From Acetobacter oryzoeni (GTDB lineage Bacteria > Pseudomonadota > Alphaproteobacteria > Acetobacterales > Acetobacteraceae), in the NCBI RefSeq assembly GCF_004014775.2, contig NZ_CP042808.1, positions 1,764,001 through 1,828,000 of the forward strand: DNA of 64,000 nucleotides. Reading direction: 5' to 3'. The first letter of the stretch is position 1. Each line of letters opens with the position of its first letter. The notes under the pieces were generated by a model that had not been told where the DNA came from, ran no database searches, and saw nothing but the letters and a program-made list of their open reading frames with translations. Shown here piece after piece: positions 1 through 8,942 of this stretch. The position numbers and the translations under genes were made by a program.

Positions 1-621
1 CGCATCTTCAATGCAAACAGTGGGGAATGGCTGGCACGCATTACGGAAATCCGGAAGGACAAAGGCTTTTTTGAGCTGGAGCGCCAACTTCGCGCTCCCA
101 CGCAGCAGCCTGCCTTGGTTCTGGCTTTTGCCTTGCTCAAACGCGATGCCACAGATTTGGTCTTGCGTATGGGCACGGAGCTGGGTGTTACGCATTTTGT
201 GCCTCTTATCACCGAACGCACCAATACACATCGCATCAACCCCGACCGCCTGCATGCCATTGCCACCGAAGCCACAGAACAATGTGAGCGCTTTGATGTG
301 CCACACGTAGAGTCTCCGCAATCGTTCACAGATTTTCTGGCAAGCTGGCCGCAGGAGCACCGGCTGTTTGCCGCCATAGAACGCGGAGAGGACCGGGCTA
401 TTCATACCCCTTCCCTGCTGCCCGAGGCCCATGCAGGGGATGGTTTTTTGGTTGGCCCTGAAGGGGGCCTAAGTGATAGGGAATGCCAGATGATGCTAAA
501 ATATTCTTGCATCACGCCAATATCCCTAGGCCCATTGGTGTTGCGGGCTGATACGGCCGTGGCTGCCGGGCTGGCACTTATAGGCTGCGGCTTGCGTTCG
601 GCTGCTGTTTTGTCACAATAA
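1..621 (+). CDS. rsmE: 16S rRNA (uracil-1498-N3)-methyltransferase RsmE, 5' end missing
   Basis: This gene runs in from outside the window; 206 residues up to TAA are visible. RsmE uses S-adenosylmethionine to methylate N3 of U1498 in the decoding region of 16S rRNA. The C-terminal SPOUT (knotted) domain is recognisable by GPEGG at visible residues 152-156 and by LGPLVLRADTAVA at about 176-188, which matches the family's usual LG.RILR.ETA motif. The family is about 240 residues long, so roughly the first 35 residues (start of the PUA-like domain) are cut off. gshA follows 68 bases downstream on the same strand and may be cotranscribed. The family assignment is firm. Confidence 0.9.
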   Translation, partial: RIFNANSGEWLARITEIRKDKGFFELERQLRAPTQQPALVLAFALLKRDATDLVLRMGTELGVTHFVPLITERTNTHRINPDRLHAIATEATEQCERFDVPHVESPQSFTDFLASWPQEHRLFAAIERGEDRAIHTPSLLPEAHAGDGFLVGPEGGLSDRECQMMLKYSCITPISLGPLVLRADTAVAAGLALIGCGLRSAAVLSQ

Positions 622-689
622 CGCTTCATATCTCCGCTTTGCTGGCGCAGAGTGCGATTTCTCTGTTTTTCAAGGATCTGTGATACCCC

Positions 690-2099
690 ATGTCCAACCC
701 CGGCGCATCAGATGAAACCCCTGCCCGCACCGTTGCACAGCTGGCCGAAGTGCTTGCGCAGGGATGCAAGCCGCGTGACGCATGGCGGATTGGCACGGAA
801 CACGAAAAATTCGGCTTTCTGCGCCCAGAAGCCGTAAAGGAAGGGCAGAAAGCCTATTCTGCCCCACCTTATGCCCCCAATGGCATTGAAGCCCTGCTTA
901 AGGGCCTGCAGAAGTTTGAGCCGGATGATTGGACATCTGTGCTCGACAATAACAACATCATCGGCCTGAAAGGGCGGGGAGATGCCGCTGGTGCTGCTAT
1001 CTCCCTTGAGCCTGCCGGGCAGTTTGAGCTTTCTGGCGCGCCCTTGCGCACCCTGCACGAAACAGCAGAAGAACTGACAGCCCATTTTGATGCCGTGCGC
1101 CCCATTGCGCGTGAACTGGGGCTAGGCTTTGCGCCCTTGGGCTTTCACCCCACTGCCACACGGGCAGAACTGCCGTGGATGCCCAAATCCCGCTACGCCA
1201 TTATGCGCGAATACATGCCCAAAGTTGGCTCAATGGGTTTGGACATGATGCAGCGCACCTGCACCGTGCAGGTGAATCTGGATTTTGGGTCTGAGCAGGA
1301 CATGGTGCGCAAAATGCGTGTTTCCATGGCGCTGCAACCGGTAGCCACGGCCCTGTTTGCCAATTCTCCTTTTGTAGAAGGCAAGCCCAACAACATTCTT
1401 TCCAACCGCGCACAGGTCTGGACAGATACGGACAACGCCCGCTCCGGCATGCCAGCATGCGTGTTTGAAGATGACTTCAGCTTTGAACGCTATGTGGAAT
1501 GGGTGCTGGATGTGCCCATGTATTTCATTATGCGTGATGGCAAAATGCGCAACGTGGCTGGCCGCTCCTTCCGCGCATGGATGAATGGTGAACGGCAGGA
1601 CGGGCTGGAAGATGTAACCCCCACCATTGGGGATTTTGAAGACCACATTACAACAGCCTTCCCCGATGTGCGGCTCAAGCAGTTCCTGGAAATGCGTGGC
1701 GCTGATGCGGGATCACCAGAAATGATGCTGGCTCTTTCCACTTTGTGGACGGGTGTTTTGTATGATGATGCGGCGCTGGAATCTGCTTGGGAACTCGTAA
1801 AATCTCACCCTTGGGAAGACTACGTAAAGCTGCGCGAGATTGTGCCACTTATGGGGCTGGATACGCCTTGGGGTGAAGGCACAGTGCGTGATCTGGCTGC
1901 ACAGATGATTGCCATTGCCATGGACGGCCTACAGGGCCGGGATATGACGGATGAAAGCGGACAGACCGAATGGGTCTATCTTGCGCCCCTTACCTCTTTG
2001 GTAGCTGGTGCGCCCACACAGGCTGAACGTTGGCTGGAACGTTATTATGGCGCGTGGATGGGGGATGTCAGCCGTATCTTCCTTGAAGCTGAAGTCTGA
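690..2099 (+). CDS. gshA: Glutamate-cysteine ligase (plant/alphaproteobacterial type)
   Basis: Cytoplasmic enzyme that joins L-glutamate and L-cysteine using ATP, the first step of glutathione synthesis. The 469-residue length and motifs such as GTEHEKFGF (about residues 31-39) and GQFELSGAPL (about 110-119) place it in the GCS2 family found in alphaproteobacteria and plants, not the enterobacterial GshA family. The ATG at 690 is used because the conserved N-terminal region begins just after it. It lies 68 bases behind rsmE and ends at a strong hairpin terminator shared with the convergent efflux-pump gene. No gshB is visible in the window. Confidence 0.92.
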   Translation: MSNPGASDETPARTVAQLAEVLAQGCKPRDAWRIGTEHEKFGFLRPEAVKEGQKAYSAPPYAPNGIEALLKGLQKFEPDDWTSVLDNNNIIGLKGRGDAAGAAISLEPAGQFELSGAPLRTLHETAEELTAHFDAVRPIARELGLGFAPLGFHPTATRAELPWMPKSRYAIMREYMPKVGSMGLDMMQRTCTVQVNLDFGSEQDMVRKMRVSMALQPVATALFANSPFVEGKPNNILSNRAQVWTDTDNARSGMPACVFEDDFSFERYVEWVLDVPMYFIMRDGKMRNVAGRSFRAWMNGERQDGLEDVTPTIGDFEDHITTAFPDVRLKQFLEMRGADAGSPEMMLALSTLWTGVLYDDAALESAWELVKSHPWEDYVKLREIVPLMGLDTPWGEGTVRDLAAQMIAIAMDGLQGRDMTDESGQTEWVYLAPLTSLVAGAPTQAERWLERYYGAWMGDVSRIFLEAEV

Positions 2100-2123
2100 A
2101 CAGCCAGACATAATGCGACCAAT

Positions 2124-2151
2124 AAAAAAGCAGCCTCAGGCTGCTTTTTTT
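2124..2151. terminator. Bidirectional terminator between gshA and the MFS gene
   Basis: The stem GCAGCC/GGCTGC is flanked by A6 on the left and T7 on the right, so it works as a rho-independent terminator on both strands. The three-base loop TCA (2136-2138) is, read on the minus strand, the TGA stop codon of the efflux-pump gene. Confidence 0.9.
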
Positions 2152-3527
2152 GTATTCAGAAACAAACGGCTGGCACTTAGCATGGCGGCAAACAGCGCCA
2201 CACATCCGGCCATAAGCAAGCACTTTTGTGTGGCCCCTTGTGCAAACCATGTAAAAAAGGCCGCAACCCCCATAGCCCCCAAGGTCTGCCCCGCTTGGCG
2301 TGCAACCTGCACCATACCACTGGCACCACCAGCCCGTGTATGAGGCGCGGCCACCATCATGGCTCGGTTATTGGGAGGCTGAAAAAACCCAAACCCCCAA
2401 CCTGCCACGCCGGTGCGCCATGCAATATCCCACACAGAAGGATGAGCCGGCAAAAGCCACAGCAAAAAGAAACCCAGTGCCGTTGTGCTCAGACCAATGG
2501 AAGACAACACGCCCGCAGAAACCTTATCTGCTACGCGCCGGATCAGTGGCGCTGCGCACATAATGCCCAACGGCCAAGGCTTAATGAGCAAACCCGTGGC
2601 GGCTGAGCTGAGGCCAAGAGTGTTGTGCAACGTAAACGGCATGGAAACGATGTAGAAGTTAGAGGCCACAAAGCCACAGAACCCGGTGATAAAGGCCACT
2701 GCGAATTCTGGATTTTTCAGCAAATCAACAGGCAAAATGGGTTGTGAAACTTCTGCCTCACGCCGCACCAGCAGCACTCCGGCTGCAAGCCCTGCCAGCA
2801 GTAATGCACAGGAAATGGCTGTATTTTGGGAATGTGCCAGCCCATCTCCCCCCATTACGGAGGCCCCAAAAGCCAGCATGCACAATATGCTGCCTGTAAT
2901 ATCCAACGCGCCAGAAGTGCGTGGTACTTTAGGCAGCGCATAAAAGGCCATGCCCAAGGCCAAAGCCCCAAATGGCAGGTTAATCCAGAACAGCCACGGC
3001 CAAGACCCTATGGTAAGAATGGCAGCAGCAGCCGTAGGCCCCAAGGCCACACCAAGCGCCACCACAACACCATTAAGAGCAATACCGCGCCCAATTTCTG
3101 CATGAGGGTAAATAAACCGCACTAGCGCGATATTCACACTCATAATGCATGCACCACCAATACCCTGCAACACACGCGCACCCGCCAAAATAGGCAAGCT
3201 GGTGGCCGTGGCACAGAATAGAGATGACACCATAAAAATGATGATCCCTACCTGACAAAGCCTGGCAAACCCCACCCGACTACCCAACGCAGCCAGCGGC
3301 AGAAGGGAAACCAGACTGGCCATCTGATAGGCATTTACAACCCAGATGGACGAAGATGAGGAAGCGTTTAAATCCCGCGCAATATCGGGCAGTGCAACGT
3401 TTGCAATGGCGTAGTCCAGCAATGCCAGAAAAACAGAAAGCGCCACAGCCAGCATGGCCATATTGCGGGCTGCTCCATGAAGCCCATCTGCAACCGGTGC
3501 TGACTGAGAATTGGGGATTTGTGTCAT
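2136..3527 (-). CDS. MFS transporter, DHA2 (EmrB/QacA-like) family
   Basis: A 463-residue inner-membrane protein, mostly hydrophobic, with about 14 predicted membrane helices. It is expected to be a proton-driven drug or metabolite exporter. The first helix carries the DHA2 signature around ALLDYAIANVALPDIA, and the motif-C-like stretch near LQGIGGACIMSVNIALV also fits. I place the start at the ATG at 3527 (MTQIPNSQ) instead of an open-frame start 30 residues upstream, because the upstream extension is basic and unlike the family. The gene stands alone, with an inverted repeat in the upstream gap and no adjacent regulator or membrane-fusion partner, so the substrate is unknown. Confidence 0.85.
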   Translation of the reverse strand: MTQIPNSQSAPVADGLHGAARNMAMLAVALSVFLALLDYAIANVALPDIARDLNASSSSSIWVVNAYQMASLVSLLPLAALGSRVGFARLCQVGIIIFMVSSLFCATATSLPILAGARVLQGIGGACIMSVNIALVRFIYPHAEIGRGIALNGVVVALGVALGPTAAAAILTIGSWPWLFWINLPFGALALGMAFYALPKVPRTSGALDITGSILCMLAFGASVMGGDGLAHSQNTAISCALLLAGLAAGVLLVRREAEVSQPILPVDLLKNPEFAVAFITGFCGFVASNFYIVSMPFTLHNTLGLSSAATGLLIKPWPLGIMCAAPLIRRVADKVSAGVLSSIGLSTTALGFFLLWLLPAHPSVWDIAWRTGVAGWGFGFFQPPNNRAMMVAAPHTRAGGASGMVQVARQAGQTLGAMGVAAFFTWFAQGATQKCLLMAGCVALFAAMLSASRLFLNTKKAA

Positions 3528-3728
3528 GGAGCAAAGCTTTCTTTTGCCTGCAAGGAGTGACCTACCTGCCTTTTCTGGAAATCCAGAACGCACGCGGGCG
3601 TGGTGCTCCCACCTCATGTTGTGCAGCTAATATATTGAGTGACAGCCCTGCACGCCGCCTCGGACACCTGAGACAAACAATTTAAGCACCGCCAGACGGT
3701 GTGCTCCGTGCCCTCATATTCTCTCGTT

Positions 3729-3776
3729 AGAACACCATTGTAATGGCTTACTGCCAAATGCAACGAATGGTGTTCT
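3729..3776. repeat. Inverted repeat between der and the MFS gene
   Basis: AGAACACCATT (3729-3739) is perfectly repeated in inverse as AATGGTGTTCT (3766-3776), and outer bases extend the match with one mismatch. The 26-base gap is long for a simple terminator and no T-run follows. It lies about 200 bases upstream of the MFS start and about 30 bases past the der stop. It could be a two-site operator for the pump or a structured 3' end of the der transcript. Confidence 0.5.
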
Positions 3777-3806
3777 GACAAAAAGAAAGTGTCTGCGCCT
3801 ATTCAA

Positions 3807-5246
3807 TCAGGAATCTGCGTAAGGGTTTTTGGTGCCGCGCGTTTGCAAGCGAATAGGCACACCCGGCAGATCAAACGTTTCACGCAGGCCGTTTACAAGG
3901 TAGCGCTTGTAATCATCCGGCAGTTGTTCAGCCCGCGTGCCGAATATAACAAACGTTGGCGGACGAGATTTCACCTGCGTGATATACCGCAGTTTCAACC
4001 TGCGCCCCTGCACCAATGGTGGCTGATGGCGTTCCAGCATTTCCTCAAACCAGCGGTTGAGGGCACCTGTGGGCACGCGTGCGTTCCAGACTGTCCATGC
4101 ATCACGCACCGCTGGCAGCAGTTTGTGAATGGAAGCACCGGTAAGTGCAGAAAAAGTAACAACTGGTACGCCACGCATCTGGGCCAGAGAAATGCTCAAA
4201 CGGTCCAGAATAGCATTACGTGTGGCTGTGCGATCCTGCACGGCATCCCATTTATTCAGGGCCAATACGCAGGCACGGCCTTCACGCTCAATCAGGCGAG
4301 CAATTTGCAAATCCTGCTCATGCACGCCCAATGTCGCATCCAGCACCAGCACGGCCACCTCTGCCATTTTCAGCGCCTCGATAGCAGCTGAAACGGACAT
4401 TTTTTCCAGAGATTCATCAATGCGCGCTTTTTTGCGCAAACCAGCCGTATCTACAATTTCAAACGTATCATCGCCATCTTTCAACGTAACGGCAATGGAA
4501 TCTCGCGTAAGCCCTGCTTCCGGCCCGGTAATCATACGCTCTTCACCCAAAAGGGCGTTCATGAGCGTAGATTTACCTGCATTGGGGCGGCCCACAATAG
4601 CCACACGCAATGGGCCAGTCGGGCGCGGAGGTTCTTCCCCTTCTTCCACAGCAAAATCATCTGCTGCTTCAATTTCAGGTTCTGCCTCATGCTCCGGCTC
4701 TGCGGGCAGCCTATCGGCAATTTCCCACATCAGGTCCGTCACACCTTCACCGTGTTCGGCAGAAAGCGCCAAAGGTTCGCCCAAGCCCAGAGCATAGGCC
4801 TCCATTGCGGAAGCTGCGCCAAGCCGGCCTTCGGATTTATTGGCAATCAGCAATACAGGGCGGTTCTGACGCCGGATCCACTGTGCAAAATGCTCATCTG
4901 CTGGCGTAATACCTGCGCGCGCATCTACGCAAAACAGCACCAAGTCTGCTTCACGCACAGCACTCTCAGAAGAAAAGCGCATCCGCCCGAACAGGCTTTC
5001 GGGGGCTGCTTCTTCCAGCCCGGCGGTATCAATCAACCGCACGTAGCGCCCACGAATAAGGGCCACACCTTCCTTGCGGTCTCGGGTCACGCCGGGGGTA
5101 TCCGCCACAAGGGCCTGCCTGCGCCCTACAAGGCGGTTAAACAGTGTGGATTTACCAACGTTTGGCCGACCTGCAATAACAACAACAGGCATATCCCCCG
5201 TAGGAAGCGGCGGAGGTGGGCGCATGGATTTGCGGCGATCAGCCAT
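3807..5246 (-). CDS. der: Ribosome biogenesis GTPase Der (EngA)
   Basis: Essential GTPase that acts in maturation of the 50S ribosomal subunit. The 479 residues hold two tandem G domains followed by the KH-like C-terminal domain. The first P-loop is GRPNVGKST (about residues 27-35) and the second GRPNAGKSTLMN (about 219-230). The second domain has the canonical NKWD base-recognition motif, whereas the first has NKSEG in place of NKxD, a variation tolerated in domain 1 of this family. An acidic linker rich in E and D separates the domains. The start overlaps the bamB stop by eight bases, which suggests translational coupling. The yfgM-bamB-der order is the same as in E. coli. Confidence 0.96.
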   Translation of the reverse strand: MADRRKSMRPPPPLPTGDMPVVVIAGRPNVGKSTLFNRLVGRRQALVADTPGVTRDRKEGVALIRGRYVRLIDTAGLEEAAPESLFGRMRFSSESAVREADLVLFCVDARAGITPADEHFAQWIRRQNRPVLLIANKSEGRLGAASAMEAYALGLGEPLALSAEHGEGVTDLMWEIADRLPAEPEHEAEPEIEAADDFAVEEGEEPPRPTGPLRVAIVGRPNAGKSTLMNALLGEERMITGPEAGLTRDSIAVTLKDGDDTFEIVDTAGLRKKARIDESLEKMSVSAAIEALKMAEVAVLVLDATLGVHEQDLQIARLIEREGRACVLALNKWDAVQDRTATRNAILDRLSISLAQMRGVPVVTFSALTGASIHKLLPAVRDAWTVWNARVPTGALNRWFEEMLERHQPPLVQGRRLKLRYITQVKSRPPTFVIFGTRAEQLPDDYKRYLVNGLRETFDLPGVPIRLQTRGTKNPYADS

Positions 5247-6636
5247 AAGAGCAAAGGTTCCCGTCGTTTGTCACGATCAGCATCTGGTTATCTACGATAA
5301 TTGGCGGCACGAAAGAAACGGTATCCATGCTGTCTACTGATATAATTGCACCTGTTGCCGGGTTAATCCGCACCATGCCATTTTCTGGCAGAGAACTCAG
5401 ACAAACCAGTTCGCCGCCCACCAGCATGGGGCCAAACCAGGTTACGATATCTTTGTGCACATCCACACGCCGAAAGCGGCGCAGCTGTGTAATCCACCGC
5501 ACATGGCCAGAAAGGCGGTCAATACATGCGATCTGCTGATCTAGCGAGACCACAAAAAGCCAATCCCCCACGCATAGCAGGCTGTTCTGGCTAGCAACTG
5601 AGCGTTCCCACACACGGCGACCTGTGCGGATATCAATGGCAGCCAATACCTGTGCCATGCTTACGGCATACACAATGCTATCAACAATAACAGGCAACCC
5701 ACGCACACAGGACAGATCCAGCGTGCTGGCCTGACTGTTGACGTTACCCATCATGTCACTCCAGACAACCTCACCACTTTCCACTCGGAAAGCAACAAGA
5801 TCGCCCCCACCAAACCCGGCCACCACAATGCCGTTATCTACAGCGGGAGCAGGCTGGCCAAACACGGTGGTTTCCACAGATGTGGCTGTATATGTCCACA
5901 ACTGGCGGCCTGTGGCGGAATCCAGCGCGAAAAACCGCTCATCAATCGTGCCAAAGAAAACACGCCCACCAGCAACTGTTGGGGCAGAACGCCCCGGTGC
6001 GCCGTTGGTGGTTTTCCACTTCACCTTGCCGGTTGCCGCATCCACCGCCATGGTTTGGGAAATGCCGTCTACAATGTAAACAACGCCGCCATCTACGGCC
6101 AAACCGCCGCCCATATTGGCAGAATAAGATTTTCTGGGGCGCGGATTATACGTCCAGATATGGCGCATGCCGGGCCAAGAAAAAGCGCGCACAACACCTT
6201 GGGCATCCATAACAAACAGGCGGCCATCCTGCACAACAGGTGGTGCAGGAATAAGCCCGCGGCCCAAAGTGCCAAGTGCCGCCCATGCCATGAAATCTGG
6301 CTGGGAAATACCGGCCCCGATATCCTTGCTCCACCTTTTATGTAGCCCACCCCAAGCATAATTGCTGCCGGTATGGGCCGAAACACGCCCACAAATAGGC
6401 CATTCCGAAACGCTAATGGTAGGAGGGATTGTAATGGGCGTATGATCGTCCGGGTCAACCATCAACCCAGATCCGGAAGACAGAATATCCGTGCGGTGCC
6501 CGGCCAGAATGGGCTTTCTGTCACTCTCAAACATGGTGCACCCGGCCAGCGCAGGAGCCAGAGCGGCGCCTCCTAGCAGGGCACGGCGTGAAAGTCCGGA
6601 ACGTCTGGTTGCGCTGGATTTCTTGTTGCTGCTCAT
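5239..6636 (-). CDS. bamB: BamB-like PQQ-repeat beta-propeller lipoprotein
   Basis: Outer-membrane assembly lipoprotein: a beta-propeller with repeated PQQ-type blades (for example VRAFSWPGMRHIWTY, VDAATGKVKWKT, LDSATGRQLWTY, VESGEVVW, DIRTGRRVWE, IDRLSGHVRW). It supports BamA-dependent insertion of outer-membrane proteins. I start it at the ATG at 6636 (MSSNKK), 4 bases after the upstream stop and with an AGG-containing ribosome site; a start eight codons earlier is possible. The N-terminus combines a twin-arginine-like SRRALLGGAA with a lipobox ALAGC (Cys33), so export may go through Tat, which is unusual for BamB. At 465 residues it is longer than the E. coli protein (392). Confidence 0.88.
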   Translation of the reverse strand: MSSNKKSSATRRSGLSRRALLGGAALAPALAGCTMFESDRKPILAGHRTDILSSGSGLMVDPDDHTPITIPPTISVSEWPICGRVSAHTGSNYAWGGLHKRWSKDIGAGISQPDFMAWAALGTLGRGLIPAPPVVQDGRLFVMDAQGVVRAFSWPGMRHIWTYNPRPRKSYSANMGGGLAVDGGVVYIVDGISQTMAVDAATGKVKWKTTNGAPGRSAPTVAGGRVFFGTIDERFFALDSATGRQLWTYTATSVETTVFGQPAPAVDNGIVVAGFGGGDLVAFRVESGEVVWSDMMGNVNSQASTLDLSCVRGLPVIVDSIVYAVSMAQVLAAIDIRTGRRVWERSVASQNSLLCVGDWLFVVSLDQQIACIDRLSGHVRWITQLRRFRRVDVHKDIVTWFGPMLVGGELVCLSSLPENGMVRINPATGAIISVDSMDTVSFVPPIIVDNQMLIVTNDGNLCSYG

Positions 6637-6640
6637 TCTA

Positions 6641-7336
6641 TTAGCCTGCTGTCGGATCAAGGGCCTGCATCATATCCTGCGCCCGGTTGCGTACGCCCTG
6701 AGGAACATCCTGCGCAGCCTGTAGCGCTGCAAATTTCTGCCGGGCTTCTGCCACATGCCCTTCGCGCACATCCAGAACAGCCAAGGCTTCCATGGCCAGA
6801 CCATTCCACGGCTTGCCTATGCCTGTAAGCAGCGCAAGGCGAGAACGTAGTGTAGCAGGTTCTCCGGTATCCAACTGTTTTTGGCACCACAGCAAGGTTG
6901 CCAGATCACGCAGTGCGGAATCTGCGTTCGGGTCTTTCTGCACGGCATCCCACGCAGCCAGTGCACCTTTTACATCACCCCGCGCTGCCTGCACGCCCCC
7001 TTCCTGCAAACGGGCCAGAACAGCCACGCCTTTTGCATCGGAAGACGCCAATTTCTGCAACGAGGCCAAACCCGCCTGCGCGGTAGTAGTAAGATCTACC
7101 GTGCCTGATGAAGGAGTTGAGGGCAGATGGTCTGTCTGCCGTAAGGCCGTAAGGTACGTTCCTGTAGCTTCCAACGCCTGAGATTTCTGGCTGGAAACAT
7201 GCCAAGACCACGCACCAATGCCCGCAAGCACGGCCACAATCAGCCCAATACCCGCACCGGCATAGCGCTTTGCGGCCATACGCAGGCGCTCGGCCTGCAT
7301 TTCCTCATCAACTTCCTTGAAAAGATCCTCTGCCAC
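6641..7336 (-). CDS. YfgM-like membrane-anchored tetratricopeptide protein
   Basis: A 231-residue protein with a cytoplasmic basic/acidic N-terminus, one transmembrane helix at about residues 28-48 (YAGAGIGLIVAVLAGIGAWSW), and an alpha-helical C-terminal part with TPR-like segments. This is the architecture of YfgM, the ancillary SecYEG-associated protein that hands secreted proteins to periplasmic chaperones. It is the first gene of the yfgM-bamB-der operon, and gene order supports the call more strongly than sequence motifs. It ends 4 bases before the bamB start. Confidence 0.8.
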   Translation of the reverse strand: MAEDLFKEVDEEMQAERLRMAAKRYAGAGIGLIVAVLAGIGAWSWHVSSQKSQALEATGTYLTALRQTDHLPSTPSSGTVDLTTTAQAGLASLQKLASSDAKGVAVLARLQEGGVQAARGDVKGALAAWDAVQKDPNADSALRDLATLLWCQKQLDTGEPATLRSRLALLTGIGKPWNGLAMEALAVLDVREGHVAEARQKFAALQAAQDVPQGVRNRAQDMMQALDPTAG

Positions 7337-7492
7337 GGTCTGGCCTGTTCCTGTCTGCTGGCGTTCTGCCTGACGGCTTTGTGTTACCGTCTATCTGCCT
7401 CAGCCGGGGGTATCATACAAGTCATGCAGGCAATCAGCCTGATGGCGGCTCTTTTACTGTTGTACCAGAAAACAGCCGCCCTGCCGAAAATT

Positions 7493-7888
7493 TTAGTGCT
7501 CTGCCTTCTGTAATTTGGCCCCTCCGGCCTTAAGGGCCGTGGTCAATTTGGTGAAATTACCGGCAATACGCTTTTGCACGGTGCTGCTGCCTTCATGAAT
7601 ATGGGCAATTTTTTCACGCGCTTCGTTACTGATAGCCGTTTCTTCCTTAACGGCTGCCTTGGCCACACAGCTGTTATAGGTGCGTGCTGCTTTTTCATAG
7701 ACACTGACCTTATCAACACTGGCGTTATATTTATCAACTGAAGACACTTCTACAGACGGCGCTACAGGTTCTGCGCCGCATGCGCTTGCTGTCCACATCT
7801 TGTCTGCGGCCTGTGCAGGCATGGTAACACTGCAGCACAACTGGGCGGCTGTAAGCCCGGCGATAAGATAAAAACCTTTCCTAATCAT
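7493..7888 (-). CDS. Small secreted protein of unknown function
   Basis: I do not recognise this 131-residue protein. It begins with a basic MIRKG, a hydrophobic core and a likely signal-peptidase site PAQA|AD near residue 28, so it should be exported to the periplasm. The mature part of about 103 residues is helical, with two well-separated cysteines (about positions 38 and 74) that could form a disulphide, and many Lys/Ala/Val. It is a single gene between the yfgM operon and the divergent glycosyltransferase operon. Confidence 0.7.
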   Translation of the reverse strand: MIRKGFYLIAGLTAAQLCCSVTMPAQAADKMWTASACGAEPVAPSVEVSSVDKYNASVDKVSVYEKAARTYNSCVAKAAVKEETAISNEAREKIAHIHEGSSTVQKRIAGNFTKLTTALKAGGAKLQKAEH

Positions 7889-8036
7889 TCCTGTATCCCC
7901 GATTCAGAGCAGAGATGTTTTTCTGCCCAATTTATAACTTTACCATCAGCAAACGCTTCTTGCACAGGCAGCGCAAATGTCCACACCTGCGCGCACTGGG
8001 TTGGAAAAAAAACCGGAAGACAGTATAGGCGCGATA

Positions 8037-8942
8037 ATGCGCATTCTTTTCATCACGGCCACACGTCTGGGCGATGCCGTGCTTTCTACGGGCCTGCTGG
8101 CATATCTGCACCAACGCTGGCCAGATGCGCGGTTCACCATAGCATGCGGGCCTGTTGCCGCCGGGCTATTTAGCGCCTTTCCCAGACTCGAGCGCACCAT
8201 TGTGATGGAAAAGCGCCCCTATGATCTGCACTGGCTTGATCTGTGGAAAGCCTGCGTGCCTTTCAAATGGGATATCACGGTAGATCTGCGCGGCTCAGCC
8301 GTTACATTTCTTCTACGTTCGGGCCGCCGGTTTATTATGCGCGGCGGGCGGCGGGCGGGCGCACGCATTACGCATTTGGGAAACGTTCTGAACCTTTCTC
8401 CACCTCCGCTCCCGACTGTTTGGGTCAGCCCGGCTGATCGCGCAAAAGCACAGCAGATTATTCCTGACACCGCACCCATTATAGCCTTAGGCCCTACCGC
8501 CAACTGGACAGGCAAAATCTGGCCAACAGAACGGTACCTGCCCCTATGGCAACGCCTGTGTGCGGCATACCCTCAGATTCGGCCCGCCATATTCTATGGT
8601 CCGGGAGAGCAGGAAGCCGCACTCGCCCGCCCTGTTCTGCAAGCTCTGCCCCACGCCATAGATGCGGGAGGCCATTTTTCCCTTACGGAAGTAGCCGCCA
8701 TGCTGGCCCGCTGCCGCCTGTATATCGGCAATGATTCGGGGCTGATGCATCTGGCCGCTGCCGCAGGCACGCCCACTTTGGGGCTTTTTGGGCCATCTCG
8801 TGCATCGGAATACGCGCCTTCTGGCAAAAATGCGCGGTGGATTGCTGCCCCCGGCCCAGAGGGTGAAGCCCCCATAGCTGGGCTGGATGTTGCGAATGTT
8901 GCCACAGCAGCGCTCTCCCTTCTCAAGGAAACCGGCATATGA
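8037..8942 (+). CDS. Glycosyltransferase family 9 (heptosyltransferase-like)
   Basis: A 301-residue GT-B enzyme related to WaaC/WaaF/RfaF heptosyltransferases, which add sugars to the lipopolysaccharide core. The N-terminus MRILFITATRLGDAVLSTGL carries the family's R.GD.... motif, and the C-terminal half has GNDSGLMHLAAAAGTPTLGLFG, which matches the nucleotide-sugar site of GT9. I start at the ATG at 8037 because the family motif begins right there; an upstream in-frame ATG at 7977 would add 20 unrelated residues. The stop overlaps the next start as ATGA. It begins an operon with a GT4 enzyme and asnB, which suggests a step in lipopolysaccharide or related glycan synthesis. The donor and acceptor sugars are unknown. 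Confidence 0.85.
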   Translation: MRILFITATRLGDAVLSTGLLAYLHQRWPDARFTIACGPVAAGLFSAFPRLERTIVMEKRPYDLHWLDLWKACVPFKWDITVDLRGSAVTFLLRSGRRFIMRGGRRAGARITHLGNVLNLSPPPLPTVWVSPADRAKAQQIIPDTAPIIALGPTANWTGKIWPTERYLPLWQRLCAAYPQIRPAIFYGPGEQEAALARPVLQALPHAIDAGGHFSLTEVAAMLARCRLYIGNDSGLMHLAAAAGTPTLGLFGPSRASEYAPSGKNARWIAAPGPEGEAPIAGLDVANVATAALSLLKETGI

